Assembly: GCF_051955275.1 (NCBI RefSeq)
Contig: NZ_JBQCGW010000322.1
Coordinates: 1-64,000 of the forward strand
DNA from: Pseudobacter sp051955275
GTDB taxonomy: Bacteria > Bacteroidota > Bacteroidia > Chitinophagales > Chitinophagaceae
DNA length: 64,000 bases
Reading direction: 5' to 3'
The translations under genes were made by a program, and so were the position numbers. A model generated the notes under the pieces. It searched no databases, was not told the origin of the DNA, and saw nothing but the letters and a program-made list of their open reading frames with translations. This document shows positions 8,678 to 18,206 of this stretch, one piece after another (position 1 is the stretch's first letter; every line of letters starts with the position of its first letter).

Positions 8678-10060
8678 TTAAGGGTTCTGCGTTATTCCTG
8701 TTTTTGCAATTACATAGTATGGAATCTGGAATGCATATTTTGTACTATTGGGATGCAAAACAATTTCTTGGTCATTAATTAACCTTTTAGGAGAAATAGC
8801 CCTCTGTGGATCTCCTCTCAATCTTCTTAAATCACTCCATCTTGTACCCCTAAACAACAACTCCTTCCTTCTTTCATTTAATACTATTGTCAACAATTCT
8901 TCTTCGTCTGTAGTAGCAACTGGAATAAATTGGTTTGGCAGCCACCTGGTTTCCAATAAACTATTCAAGGCAGCTAGAGATTCGGCAAGTTGGCCTTTTC
9001 TAGCATGACACTCAGCTTTGATAAGAAAAATTTCGTCCGCTGCAATACCAGTGAATAAATTTCCTCCCCCAAATAAGCCTCCGCCACTATAATCACCTTT
9101 AAAAGCCATTGTCCCATCCCAGTTTGTTTGAAATAAAACTTTTTTTCTTAAATCCTTTTCATCATATAACAAAATTAAGGTAGAGTCAACTTTTGCATAA
9201 GTACTACTTAGAATTTCAGTCTGAGGGGACTTGGCATAAAAGATAACCTCTTTATTAAAAATGGGTAAGGGATTGTCCGAATTTGCATCAAGAGAATTGT
9301 AGGAGATTAAGCTATCATGAAGAAGCAACGTCTTATCAGCATAAAAAAGTGAACTATCATATTCTCCCATTACCAGATATGTTCGAGCAAGCAACGCATA
9401 GGAACTAGCTTTACTTGGCCGGGTAAATACTCTTGATTTAAGTGGAAGTAAATTACTTGCTACATGTAAATCCTGTATAATTTGTTCAAATGTTTCTTTT
9501 ACACTTGAACGAGAGGTTGTTCCACTAAAATCCGATGATAACCTTAGAGGGATTCCTAAATCTTTAGCAGAAGAACTTTTATTAAAGGGTTGTGAAAATA
9601 TTTCAGCAATCGATGCAAAATAAAAAGCACGAAAAAAATGAGCACTACCCTTTACATTATTAAATTGTGATTGTTCCTCAGAAGTAAACTTAATATTCTC
9701 TATTTCATCTAAAACGGTGTTACAATAAAGAATAGGTTTATATGGCCACTCAGTAACTTCAACACCCAAATCAGCCTTTTCCCATAAATAAACTTTCCTT
9801 TCTAAATCAAACGATAAACCATTAAAATCTGTCGTAGTTATATAGTAATCATCACTTGCTATGCCTGGAATTTTGGGGCAAAATTGGTTCATCACTCTAT
9901 TATCATCAAGAAAAGATTGCATATCAGCAATTTTCTCCAAAGTTGATAGTGTTTCATCAGGCTTTTGGTCCAAATATTTTTTACAAGATCCTAAAAGAGT
10001 AATCGCTAATACTGCCCACACCCACACAGATCGCCAGTTGTTATTTCCTTCGTATTTCAT
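8678..10060 (-). CDS. SusD/RagB family outer-membrane lipoprotein
   Basis: A SusD-type surface lipoprotein (about 460 residues) that would cap the SusC channel. I choose ATG 10060, since it gives a lipoprotein signal with lipobox LLGSC (Cys26) followed by KKYLDQKPDE, the classic SusD N-terminus; the frame is open up to 10135. The C-terminal part contains KELLFRGTRWSDLRRL and the tetratricopeptide-like helices (RARTYLVMGEYDSSLFYADK type) of the family. It lies between a small unknown gene and the tlpA-like gene and pairs with the SusC encoded at 10602. The substrate cannot be read from the sequence. Confidence 0.9.
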   Translation of the reverse strand: MKYEGNNNWRSVWVWAVLAITLLGSCKKYLDQKPDETLSTLEKIADMQSFLDDNRVMNQFCPKIPGIASDDYYITTTDFNGLSFDLERKVYLWEKADLGVEVTEWPYKPILYCNTVLDEIENIKFTSEEQSQFNNVKGSAHFFRAFYFASIAEIFSQPFNKSSSAKDLGIPLRLSSDFSGTTSRSSVKETFEQIIQDLHVASNLLPLKSRVFTRPSKASSYALLARTYLVMGEYDSSLFYADKTLLLHDSLISYNSLDANSDNPLPIFNKEVIFYAKSPQTEILSSTYAKVDSTLILLYDEKDLRKKVLFQTNWDGTMAFKGDYSGGGLFGGGNLFTGIAADEIFLIKAECHARKGQLAESLAALNSLLETRWLPNQFIPVATTDEEELLTIVLNERRKELLFRGTRWSDLRRLRGDPQRAISPKRLINDQEIVLHPNSTKYAFQIPYYVIAKTGITQNP

Positions 10061-10127
10061 TTTGCAGTGTTTATAATTAAGTGGATAAATTTTCCCTTCT
10101 TTATTCAATGATGAAATCAAAATGCAT

Positions 10128-10412
10128 TTAAACAACCGATCCTTCGCATAATTTCTTTAGAAGATTCCAGTAATAAAAATTTAAATCTATTTTAAGATCA
10201 TGAACTTGTGATAAACTATTTAAACTTTCTAATTGACCACTTTTTGTATTATGCGTACTGTCATTCTGATTTCTTTCTTTGGTTTTTATAATAACCTCCT
10301 CGGTTTCACCATCGACTTTAACTCTTATTTCATTAAACTGTTTTAGCGTTTCTTTACTGATAATACAGTAAGGATCGCATATATAAGATTTGTTTGCTTT
10401 AAATTTGATCAT
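10128..10412 (-). CDS. Small unknown protein between susC and susD
   Basis: A 94-residue reading frame placed between susC and susD on the same strand. It starts MIKFKANKSYICDPYCIISK and has no signal peptide. Its sequence is hydrophilic, with CDPYC near the N-terminus and a charged middle (residues 33-60). I recognise no family. Its position inside the susC-susD-tlpA run, its composition matching the neighbours, and its end 67 bases before the susD start argue for a real gene. It could still be chance in AT-rich DNA. Confidence 0.45.
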   Translation of the reverse strand: MIKFKANKSYICDPYCIISKETLKQFNEIRVKVDGETEEVIIKTKERNQNDSTHNTKSGQLESLNSLSQVHDLKIDLNFYYWNLLKKLCEGSVV

Positions 10413-10601
10413 GGCTATACTGCATTACATTTTATAATTTTCTATAGGCAACATTAAAGATTCTCATTTTATTACTAAGAGACTCACTTTTCAGGCCCGG
10501 TAACAAAATTCGTTTAGAAGACAATAATTTAATTGGCACTTTCAATAATCTTCTCAATTCCTCCATTAAGTAATTGAAATCTTTACCAAACACTTGCACA
10601 T

Positions 10602-13600
10602 TTAAAATGTAGCAGAAATTCCGAACGAAAAAGCCTTAGGAGGCTTGAAGCCGTTGGGAAATTCTGGGTCTGTACCTTCCGAATTAGCCTTCCATAACAA
10701 TGCGTTAAGATTACTCATATAAGAATAAATTTGTAAACTTTGAAATGGAAGTTTCGAGTATACGCTCTTATTAAAAACATATCCTATTCGTATATCTTCT
10801 AGCCTAACATGATCCCCCATGTTAACAACGACACTTGACTGATTATATATTGCATCACGTGAAAAGTTTGCTGGATAAACGAGAGACGGAACATTGGTTT
10901 TAAGTTCATCACCTGGTTTTTGCCAACGCTTTACATACTCATTATGAACTTCATATCGACTAAAAAGAGAAGAGTAATTAAGCGCTGGCCGCATAAAATA
11001 ATAACCTAAGCGGTAAGTTAGATTGGCAGAAATCGTGAAGCCTTTAAAATGAAAAGTGTTAAGTAAGTTCCCGAAAAATTTAGGCAGATTGGGGCCATGA
11101 TAATCTAGGTCTGTTGTCGTAGTGTATCTTAAGACACTGTCATAATCTTTGACAAGTTTACCTCCCACCACTCCCATTGGATTACCATTCTCTGGATCCA
11201 ATCCACCCCATTTTCTAGTAATTAAAACATATGGATTGTATCCTTCGATTGCAGTTAATGTACCATCGGTTATAATGACGTTTGTTGGCAGCTCAAGTAA
11301 ATATTTTGTTACTTTATAATTGACGAAGCTAAAAGAAAATGAAGATTGCCATTGAAATAGACGGCTCGATACATTTGTAGAATTTATTGATAAATCAAGC
11401 CCATTACCTTTCATATCTGCCGAGTTTGCAGGCATACTTACAACACCTGTTGTTGGATCGAGACTAGTTTGGTAAATGACATCAGTTGATTTTTTTAAAT
11501 AATATTCAATACTACCATTAACTTTGTTGCCTTTTAACGAAAAATCAAGACCCATATTTAATGTCCCGACCCTTTCCCATTTCAAATTGGGATTAGGTGG
11601 AGTTTGAAGTGAAGCACTTGGTAAGTTTGTAAGAGGGTTGGTATATGCAGGTTCATATGTAACAATGGTTAGAGCAGTAACTGAAGGATCTATGTTACCA
11701 CTATATCCATAAGTTACTCTAAATTTCAGATTAGGCACTGCATCGACTTTCCAAAACTTCTCATCAGAAATTTTCCAACTTGCTCCAGCTGACCAGAAGG
11801 GCCTCCCTTTTTCATTAGTTTTTAATCCAAATATGTTTGATGCATCCTTCCTGGCGCTTGCAGAAATTGTATACTTACCGTCCAAGGTATAAGAAGCGTT
11901 AGCAAACCATGAAACAAAACGATTGTTTGTTTGAGTAAAAGGCCGATTTGGAGAAACTGGTATTTGACTTGTCCCTCTAGGAAGAACTGGATAATATGTT
12001 ACGTAGTCCACATTTGAAGAACTTAGATAATCAGTAACACCATAATATCTCTGGGCATTTGAAGTGTTTTTTGATTGCCGAGTTTCCCCTCCTGCAATTG
12101 AGGTAATTTGGTGTCTATCATTGATATTATAGTTAAAATTCAACTGATATCTAAAATCAGACGCTTCTAAAATTGAATTATTAAGATCAAGAATGCCCCC
12201 TATTGGAATTGGATTCCTTTTCAAAGGATCATTTACACTTAAGTTAGTAAATCTATTGATTAAATCGCGAGTGTAAAATGATTCGATACTTTGAAAATTT
12301 CTATTGGAATTATTTGTTCTTAAAAATTGATATGTCGCTTCAGCGGTTAAGTACTTAGTCAATGAATATCGAAAATTAAAATTCCCTATAATAGTGTGCG
12401 TATTATCAGTTTTATCATTGTTTTCAAGTTCATCTAGCGGGCGAAATTTCCAATCCATAAGTTGACCTTTACCAGCTGTATCAATATACCCGTTTCTGTA
12501 TCTCGTACTTATGGGAAGGTGATTTCCAGTTTCATCAGATAATTGAACATATGAAGGCAATGACCTATTGTTAATGTTATATATACTGTTTCTATAAATG
12601 CCTGGATTATTGTAATTCGAATTTGATTTAGTATAACCTAAAGTTAACTGCAGCAATAAACTTTTTGTAGGTTGAAATGAGCTACCTGTTCTTATTGTAA
12701 TTCGATTTACATCATTTCCTCTTAAATTTGAAATATTCTTATCATAGCCTGTTGAAAAATAATATGTCATATTCTTGCTTCCACCGCTAACATTCACAGA
12801 ATATTGCTGATTTAGCTGATTTCTATATAATGAACGCGTAAAATTATTTCTATTATCGATTTTCCTTAATGAATCAAGTTTTGCATCCGCTATTGCTTGA
12901 GAAATAGTATTGTTCCGCTTCCTCAATAATATTTCAACCGCTGGTGTAAGAGCTGGCCTCCTATTATTATTGATTTCAGCGTTGTAAAACCCTTTATCAA
13001 ATAAAAAAATTTCAAGATCAACAAAGTCTGAAGTAGGTATAAAAGGCAAGCTAAACAAATCTGGTTCGTTAGAGAAAGTAATATTTGTGTTGATTGAAAC
13101 ATTACTTTTTTGGTTAAATTTTCCTTTTTTTGTTGTTATAACAATAACTCCATTTCCCGCTCTTGCTCCCCATATACTTGCCGCAGCAGCATCGCGTAGA
13201 ATTGTTATATCTTGAACATCATTTGGATTAATATCATACAAAGAACCTTCATAAGGTAAATTATCAATTACAATAAGTGGTTGTGAAACTTCTGGTTTAG
13301 TGGAAAGAGTGTATAATCCCCTGATCATTAACTTAGTCATATTGGGATTCCTCTTATCGAAGAGTAACCCAGGTGTAATACCATCCAATCGACTTATGAT
13401 ATCACTTCCTACCTTTCTATTAAAAAGTTCATTATCAATCTTAACAAATGACCCGGTTGCACGCTCTTTAGGAAGTGTTTCTAAACCGGTATTAACTATA
13501 ACCTCTTTCATTTGCTGAGCCTCAATAATGAGAAGAATAGAGATTTTTGAACTTCCAGCTACTCGAACAATTTTTGGTATATAGCCAACAGAACTAACTA

Positions 13601-14087
13601 ATAGAGTTGCATTTGACTTCACTTTATTTAACACAAAGCTACCATCAATAATGCTTGCCGTTACTTGGTCACTTCCTTTAACAACGATGGTTGCACCAGA
13701 TACAGCTTCATTCTTTTCATTTAAAATTTTCCCTTGAATATTAATCAATGAATCTGGCAAATTACTATCACTATCAAGAGCAATTGATTGTTTCTTTGAA
13801 ACGACAATACGGTTGTCATTTATGTAATATGTAAATGGAAGTCCGGCCAAACATTTATCTAGGACTTCTTTAATTTTGGCATTTACAACCGATATAGAAA
13901 TGTGTTTTGAATGCAAATCGGAAGAAGGGTATATAAAATCATAATTTGTTTGTTTCTCAATTTCTTTGAACACCGTAGACAACGGGGCTGATTTAAAAGA
14001 AAGCGTGATTCCCTGGCTATAGGCATTCGCGGCGGTTTGATTCAGTAGCACCCAAATGAAGAGCAAGAGTAAAGTTGTTTTTTTCAT
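10602..14087 (-). CDS. SusC/RagA-type TonB-dependent receptor with STN domain
   Basis: A large outer-membrane TonB-dependent transporter (about 1,161 residues from ATG 14087). The order is signal peptide (ending near ANAYSQG), an STN secretin/TonB short N-terminal domain (SAPLSTVFKEIEKQTNYDF), a carboxypeptidase-D regulatory-like domain (INIQGKILNEKNEAVSGATI), a plug with the DITILRDAAAASIWGARAGN block, then the barrel ending in FGISATF. The segment just before the plug reads TGLETLPKERATGSF, characteristic of one SusC subgroup. An STN domain together with the upstream fecR and ECF sigma gene indicates transmembrane signalling in the FecA/FecR/FecI manner. The frame is open to 14192, but those residues do not look like a signal peptide. 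Confidence 0.92.
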   Translation of the reverse strand: MKKTTLLLLFIWVLLNQTAANAYSQGITLSFKSAPLSTVFKEIEKQTNYDFIYPSSDLHSKHISISVVNAKIKEVLDKCLAGLPFTYYINDNRIVVSKKQSIALDSDSNLPDSLINIQGKILNEKNEAVSGATIVVKGSDQVTASIIDGSFVLNKVKSNATLLVSSVGYIPKIVRVAGSSKISILLIIEAQQMKEVIVNTGLETLPKERATGSFVKIDNELFNRKVGSDIISRLDGITPGLLFDKRNPNMTKLMIRGLYTLSTKPEVSQPLIVIDNLPYEGSLYDINPNDVQDITILRDAAAASIWGARAGNGVIVITTKKGKFNQKSNVSINTNITFSNEPDLFSLPFIPTSDFVDLEIFLFDKGFYNAEINNNRRPALTPAVEILLRKRNNTISQAIADAKLDSLRKIDNRNNFTRSLYRNQLNQQYSVNVSGGSKNMTYYFSTGYDKNISNLRGNDVNRITIRTGSSFQPTKSLLLQLTLGYTKSNSNYNNPGIYRNSIYNINNRSLPSYVQLSDETGNHLPISTRYRNGYIDTAGKGQLMDWKFRPLDELENNDKTDNTHTIIGNFNFRYSLTKYLTAEATYQFLRTNNSNRNFQSIESFYTRDLINRFTNLSVNDPLKRNPIPIGGILDLNNSILEASDFRYQLNFNYNINDRHQITSIAGGETRQSKNTSNAQRYYGVTDYLSSSNVDYVTYYPVLPRGTSQIPVSPNRPFTQTNNRFVSWFANASYTLDGKYTISASARKDASNIFGLKTNEKGRPFWSAGASWKISDEKFWKVDAVPNLKFRVTYGYSGNIDPSVTALTIVTYEPAYTNPLTNLPSASLQTPPNPNLKWERVGTLNMGLDFSLKGNKVNGSIEYYLKKSTDVIYQTSLDPTTGVVSMPANSADMKGNGLDLSINSTNVSSRLFQWQSSFSFSFVNYKVTKYLLELPTNVIITDGTLTAIEGYNPYVLITRKWGGLDPENGNPMGVVGGKLVKDYDSVLRYTTTTDLDYHGPNLPKFFGNLLNTFHFKGFTISANLTYRLGYYFMRPALNYSSLFSRYEVHNEYVKRWQKPGDELKTNVPSLVYPANFSRDAIYNQSSVVVNMGDHVRLEDIRIGYVFNKSVYSKLPFQSLQIYSYMSNLNALLWKANSEGTDPEFPNGFKPPKAFSFGISATF

Positions 14088-14720
14088 AGCCTTCTTAATT
14101 TGGAAAGTTGACCGACAAACCCGCCCGCGCGGAGCTATGCCGAATAAAGTTGTTTTTAGTTTTGGTTTTGCAGTTTTTTGTAGAAAGTCCACTACGGTCA
14201 GGTTTAGGTTAATTAGTAAGGGGCTACCTGCTGCCTATTCAGCCTGCCGTGTCTCCTGCAGTAAGTTGGGAGCTCGGACAGACCGAATAGACAACCGGTA
14301 CCTTTCACTGGTTCTTCAGGATGGTTGTTTCGGGCCGAAATGTCTTGAAATATATAGACTCGCAGATAAGCGAACCAATTCAATCGATCTTTGCTGCTGG
14401 GTGTCAACAATATGATTGCATTACGCAAGAGAGGCAAGCGCAATCGGATAGAATAAGATGAAATGGTTGCTGGTAAGAATGCATTTATTAATGCAGGAGA
14501 TGATGTGAGGAGGTGTGCGAATTGTATTCGCTTTGCTACCGTGCCTTCGCTCAAAGCTTTCAAGGATACTTCACATGTCTACACTAAAAAGATCTTAACC
14601 AAATGATATATATCGAAATAATTGTTGTTTTAAGGAAAGAGGAAGTATGCAATCTCTCCCTCTTCTTCCAGTTGAACCTGGTTTTCAATAGAATTAATGG
14701 AAAATAACTTTTTAAAGGAC
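14088..14720. other. Long intergenic region upstream of susC
   Basis: Over 600 bases between the fecR terminator-like hairpin and the susC start. Weak reading frames here have no recognisable features. The sequence is expected to hold the susC promoter (minus strand), possibly recognised by the neighbouring ECF sigma factor. Base composition shifts from AT-rich susC to a more GC-rich sequence across this stretch. Confidence 0.45.
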
Positions 14721-14742
14721 CAGGATGTAGACACATCCTGGA
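14721..14742 (-). terminator. Hairpin after fecR
   Basis: A perfect 9-bp stem: CCAGGATGT (14721-14729) and ACATCCTGG (14734-14742) with a 4-base loop, 60 bases past the fecR stop. On the minus strand it is followed by TCCTTT, a weak T-run. It probably separates fecR from the susC transcript. Confidence 0.5.
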
Positions 14743-14801
14743 TTAAATTGGGAATAACTATTCGTTCAATTCGTTACAATAGGTGTTAATGATCACGCAA
14801 A

Positions 14802-16001
14802 TTATTTCTTCTTAATGATCACTTCTTTGCCCGATACCTCGATGTCCACATCACAGCTTTCTTCGATGGCCTGGAACACACTGTTGGCAGTATTGCTTCG
14901 CGTCATCATAGCTGTTACTCGCTTGCCTTTCAGATCCGTTTCATACACCACCTTGAAATCATACCAGCGCGCAAGAATCTGGATTGCCTGGCTAAGGGGC
15001 ATATTTTCAAAGTAAAACTTGTTTCTCACCCAGCTGGTAACCGCATAGGTATCTGCGTTACTCACTGTTGTGATCTTACCTTCCTCTGATACGTTGGCTT
15101 GCTGGCCCGGTTTCAGAAGGGTGGCCTGCCCGTTCTTTGAAACCTGTACAGCGCCTTCTACAAGGGTTGTTGTGTTAATGGAAGGATTGTCGCTATAGGT
15201 ATTTACATTGAAACTTGTTCCGAGTACTTTTATATCTACTCCATTGGCAGATACGATAAATGGCTGTTCCTGGTTCTTCACCACATCGATAAAGGCTTCC
15301 CCACTCAACTCTATCTTGCGCTCCTTCCCGGTGAACCTGTTCGGGAATTTCAGCCGCGTGGCGCTGTTCAACCAGATCTTCGTTCCATCAGCCAGCACCA
15401 GTTTATAATTACTGCCATTGGGTATCGAAATCTCATTGATCATCACTTCTTCATTCGCACCACTCCCTTTGTACACCAGCTCATCTGCTGTTTTGGTAAT
15501 GGCACTGCTTCCCTGCATGGCTACAACTCCGTTTTTGGCAGTATCGAGGATCAATTGCTCACCGCTTGCCAGGATGAGCAGTGCCTTATTACCTGTTGGT
15601 GGATAAAGTATAGTGTCAGCTATCTGCGAACTATTATCTTTCTTTGCCAGTTTCTCATGCTTCGTGTTAAAGAAGAAGAGATAAGCACATACGAGTAAGG
15701 TTACCAACACAGCCGCAGCTGCCATTCTCTTCAACATCACAAACACGCCGCTTTTCTTTTCTTCCTGTCCCGAGAGACTCAGGAATCTTTTATATTCTTC
15801 AGCAGTGTTGATTGCTTCTTTTACTGATATTCCTTTTTCTAAATAATCAGGATCCAGCAATTTCTTTTCTATATGCTCTTTCAAGCCGGCATACTTTTTT
15901 TCGTACTGCTCCAACTCCATAGTTTCCTCAGGAGTGATCTCTTGCTTCCGGATCTTCTGAACAAGCTCAGCAATCCTATCTACAATAGCTTCAAAACTCA
16001 T
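14802..16001 (-). CDS. FecR-type anti-sigma regulator
   Basis: A 399-residue inner-membrane anti-sigma/signal-transfer protein. A cytoplasmic N-terminal part (residues 1-90) precedes a membrane segment near 91-110 (AAAAVLVTLLVCAYLFFF). The periplasmic FecR domain then follows (PNGSNYKLVLADGTKIWLNS, KERKIELSGEAFIDV, VLGTSFNVNTY), and a DUF4974-type C-terminus (NMPLSQAIQILARWYDF). It is encoded 160 bases after an ECF sigma gene and ahead of susC with an STN domain. This gives the standard Bacteroidota arrangement in which substrate binding at SusC relieves FecR control of the sigma factor. Confidence 0.92.
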   Translation of the reverse strand: MSFEAIVDRIAELVQKIRKQEITPEETMELEQYEKKYAGLKEHIEKKLLDPDYLEKGISVKEAINTAEEYKRFLSLSGQEEKKSGVFVMLKRMAAAAVLVTLLVCAYLFFFNTKHEKLAKKDNSSQIADTILYPPTGNKALLILASGEQLILDTAKNGVVAMQGSSAITKTADELVYKGSGANEEVMINEISIPNGSNYKLVLADGTKIWLNSATRLKFPNRFTGKERKIELSGEAFIDVVKNQEQPFIVSANGVDIKVLGTSFNVNTYSDNPSINTTTLVEGAVQVSKNGQATLLKPGQQANVSEEGKITTVSNADTYAVTSWVRNKFYFENMPLSQAIQILARWYDFKVVYETDLKGKRVTAMMTRSNTANSVFQAIEESCDVDIEVSGKEVIIKKK

Positions 16002-16164
16002 TAGTGATTGTTTACTATTCTATCTCCCGGCACGTTAAAAAAAATACTGCTTTAGTATATAACCGGCGTTAATAAAAAAATGCCCAAAAAATAATAGAAA
16101 AATAATTGACTATTTTATTAACGTTCGTTAGCAATACCAGGGAGATAAAAAATGAGGGAATAAA

Positions 16165-16803
16165 TTATAAACTGAAGGAAAGGAATATGAAAAAGAGGAT
16201 GGAAATAATATCCTTATTTAAGGAACTTTTCAGCGGAGAGGTCCTCAGCTTGATAACTGCATTATTGAACTGGTTTCGTATGGTCTTTACCGAGAGGTCC
16301 ATCAGCCCGGCCAGCTCATTGTTATCTTTATCCTTGAATACACGCGCATAGAATATTTTGCGCGCCTGGGGAGGTAAATTTCCTATTTCATCGAAGATCT
16401 TATTAAAGACCGCCGCATCCAGCAATGCCAGGTCAAATTCAGGCTGGTCAACAGTTTCCTTTAACTGAACCTTCATCTTTGTTTGCGTGTTCTCGGACTT
16501 CCAGTAATCGAAACAACGGTTCCTGGTAGCTACCCGCAGGTAAGCACGCAGGTTCTCAAAAGTCTGGAACATCACCTTGCCACGTTGCAAAGTCTCAAAT
16601 AACTTCAGGAAGACATCCATTACGATATCCTCCGCGTCTTTTCTGGCAACATCATCATTGTTGCCTTTTCCATCTATTACGGTATAAGCATAAAAAACAA
16701 GATCGTTGTGGAAATGATTAAATACCACCTCGAACGCTTTTTTATCGCCCGTGCAAAGGGCAGCTAACAGTTCAGAATTTTGATCGTTGCAATCCAACCG
16801 CAT
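16165..16803 (-). CDS. ECF sigma factor (FecI-like) paired with FecR
   Basis: An ECF RNA polymerase sigma factor of about 212 residues. Region 2 is visible as DAEDIVMDVFLKLFE with the RNCFDYW-like segment, and region 4 as LPPQARKIFYARVFKDKDNN followed by SVKTIRNQFNNAVIKLR. I prefer ATG 16803 (MRLDCNDQNSELLAAL); the frame extends to a TTG at 16827. A hydrophobic tail (DIISILFFIFLSFSL) ends the protein, which is usual for this group. It very likely directs transcription of the downstream susC locus under control of the FecR protein. Confidence 0.9.
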   Translation of the reverse strand: MRLDCNDQNSELLAALCTGDKKAFEVVFNHFHNDLVFYAYTVIDGKGNNDDVARKDAEDIVMDVFLKLFETLQRGKVMFQTFENLRAYLRVATRNRCFDYWKSENTQTKMKVQLKETVDQPEFDLALLDAAVFNKIFDEIGNLPPQARKIFYARVFKDKDNNELAGLMDLSVKTIRNQFNNAVIKLRTSPLKSSLNKDIISILFFIFLSFSL

Positions 16804-16827
16804 GAGCGAGCCTTTAATTTTTGCCAA

Positions 16828-17296
16828 TTCGGTTTTTCATCGGCGGTATTTACCGGCAAGGATCAGGTTTAATTTAAGGTTTGATATTGTTGAAAGGATA
16901 CTGGTATATATTACCCGGAACGAAAAGTACAACATAAATCAATCCCTTGCATCAATATTCAGCTACAAAAACAGTTGCATATAAAATGGCTTGTCTACTA
17001 TTCTTTAATTCATATAAAAATAGTGCCAAGTGAAACAAATCATGATTTTGCTTCATTCATCTGCATCACAGACAGATCAAATGAACTTTCATTGAAGATA
17101 AAGTATAATGCCAGTTAAGAACCTGGCGGGAAGAACTCCGCATAGGAGTTGAAGTGCTAATGGAAATGAACACCTATGCTTAGCATAGTTTAATGATTGA
17201 TGTAAATTACAATATTATTATATACAGAAAAAATATTATTCAGCACAGCAAATGCACAAATCTTTCTTCCTCTATCCACTCATTGAACATATTCAA
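16828..17296. other. Intergenic region without a gene
   Basis: About 470 bases between the sigma gene and the end of the acetyltransferase gene. I see no supported gene or RNA. A small hairpin near 17139-17155 (AACTCC/GGAGTT) lacks a T-run. The promoter of the sigma gene should lie at its left side. Confidence 0.4.
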
Positions 17297-18064
17297 CTAT
17301 GAATACCTCAAATCAATCCCGAACTCCTTCTTCAACAACTGGCTCACTTCCTCCTCCGTTTCTATCTCCACCTCTATCTCCCCCTTCCCATACGTGATCA
17401 TGAACGTATTCCCTACTAAGCTTTTCTTCCCATTGATCGTTGGCATCATCGCCATACGCCCCTGCTTGAACCTGCTATTGGGATGTGTTTGGTGATACTT
17501 GCACATCTGCTCGAACTCTTTTAATTTTCGTGGCGTCTGCGTAAATATGTATAAAGGTTTGGCCGTGTAATTCTGCACCTTGCACAGAATGATATCATCC
17601 AGCTCTCCCAGTTTCATCCGGTACTGGCCGTTCTCATCTTCCAGGTTCACATCAAAGTCCAGCTCCAGCGGACCGAACGCACATTCTCCCCAGCCTACAT
17701 CCACCAGGTAGAGCAGGCGGTTGACCAATACCATCACCACCATATGATCGTATTCCGGACCGAAGGTGTTCCGCTCATAATTGTAAGACCGGGCCGAAGC
17801 CATCTCCGTCTCATAGCCCAGTTTGTCCAGCAACTGGTAGAACAAACTGTTCAGTTCATAACAGAACCCACCCCTTTTACGCCGCACGATCTTCTCGAAC
17901 TGCGCTGTCGGGTCCATATAAATGGGAATATTACGATAGATATCCAGGTTCTCAAACGGAACAGACAGCAACTGAGCACGCATCAGCGCTTTCAGGTTGC
18001 CCAGTGTCGGCTCAATACCGCCGTCATATCCGATCCTTGCGAGATACGCATTTACGTCCATCAT
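17297..18064 (-). CDS. nat: Arylamine N-acetyltransferase
   Basis: Transfers acetyl from acetyl-CoA to arylamines or similar acceptors in the cytoplasm. From ATG 18064 (MMDVNAYLARIGYDGG), the Cys-His-Asp triad is visible: Cys68 in RRKRGGFCYEL, His107 in EYDHMVVMV and Asp122 in LVDVGWG. The length of about 255 residues is close to the family norm. SVPFENLDIY near residue 37 is also a family hallmark. The frame is open up to 18115, but the extra residues do not match the family. Nothing in its surroundings points to a special substrate. Confidence 0.92.
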   Translation of the reverse strand: MMDVNAYLARIGYDGGIEPTLGNLKALMRAQLLSVPFENLDIYRNIPIYMDPTAQFEKIVRRKRGGFCYELNSLFYQLLDKLGYETEMASARSYNYERNTFGPEYDHMVVMVLVNRLLYLVDVGWGECAFGPLELDFDVNLEDENGQYRMKLGELDDIILCKVQNYTAKPLYIFTQTPRKLKEFEQMCKYHQTHPNSRFKQGRMAMMPTINGKKSLVGNTFMITYGKGEIEVEIETEEEVSQLLKKEFGIDLRYS

Positions 18065-18206
18065 GCCAGTAATATAATAGCTTTTTGTATTGTAATACGT
18101 AGAAAAATCCCGCATGCAAGATTTTACTACAAGGTTGTTTAACCAACCAAATAGCAGAACTGAACAAGATCAAACAGCTTGTTCCGGAATATGGAAGAAC
18201 AGAAAA

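Noticed and set aside
14213..14563. Open frame of 116 codons on the minus strand upstream of susC
   Set aside because: No recognisable motif or signal peptide and composition unlike neighbouring genes; lies where the susC promoter is expected.
17139..17155. Small hairpin in the gap before the acetyltransferase stop
   Set aside because: Six-base stem without T-run on either strand; not a convincing terminator.
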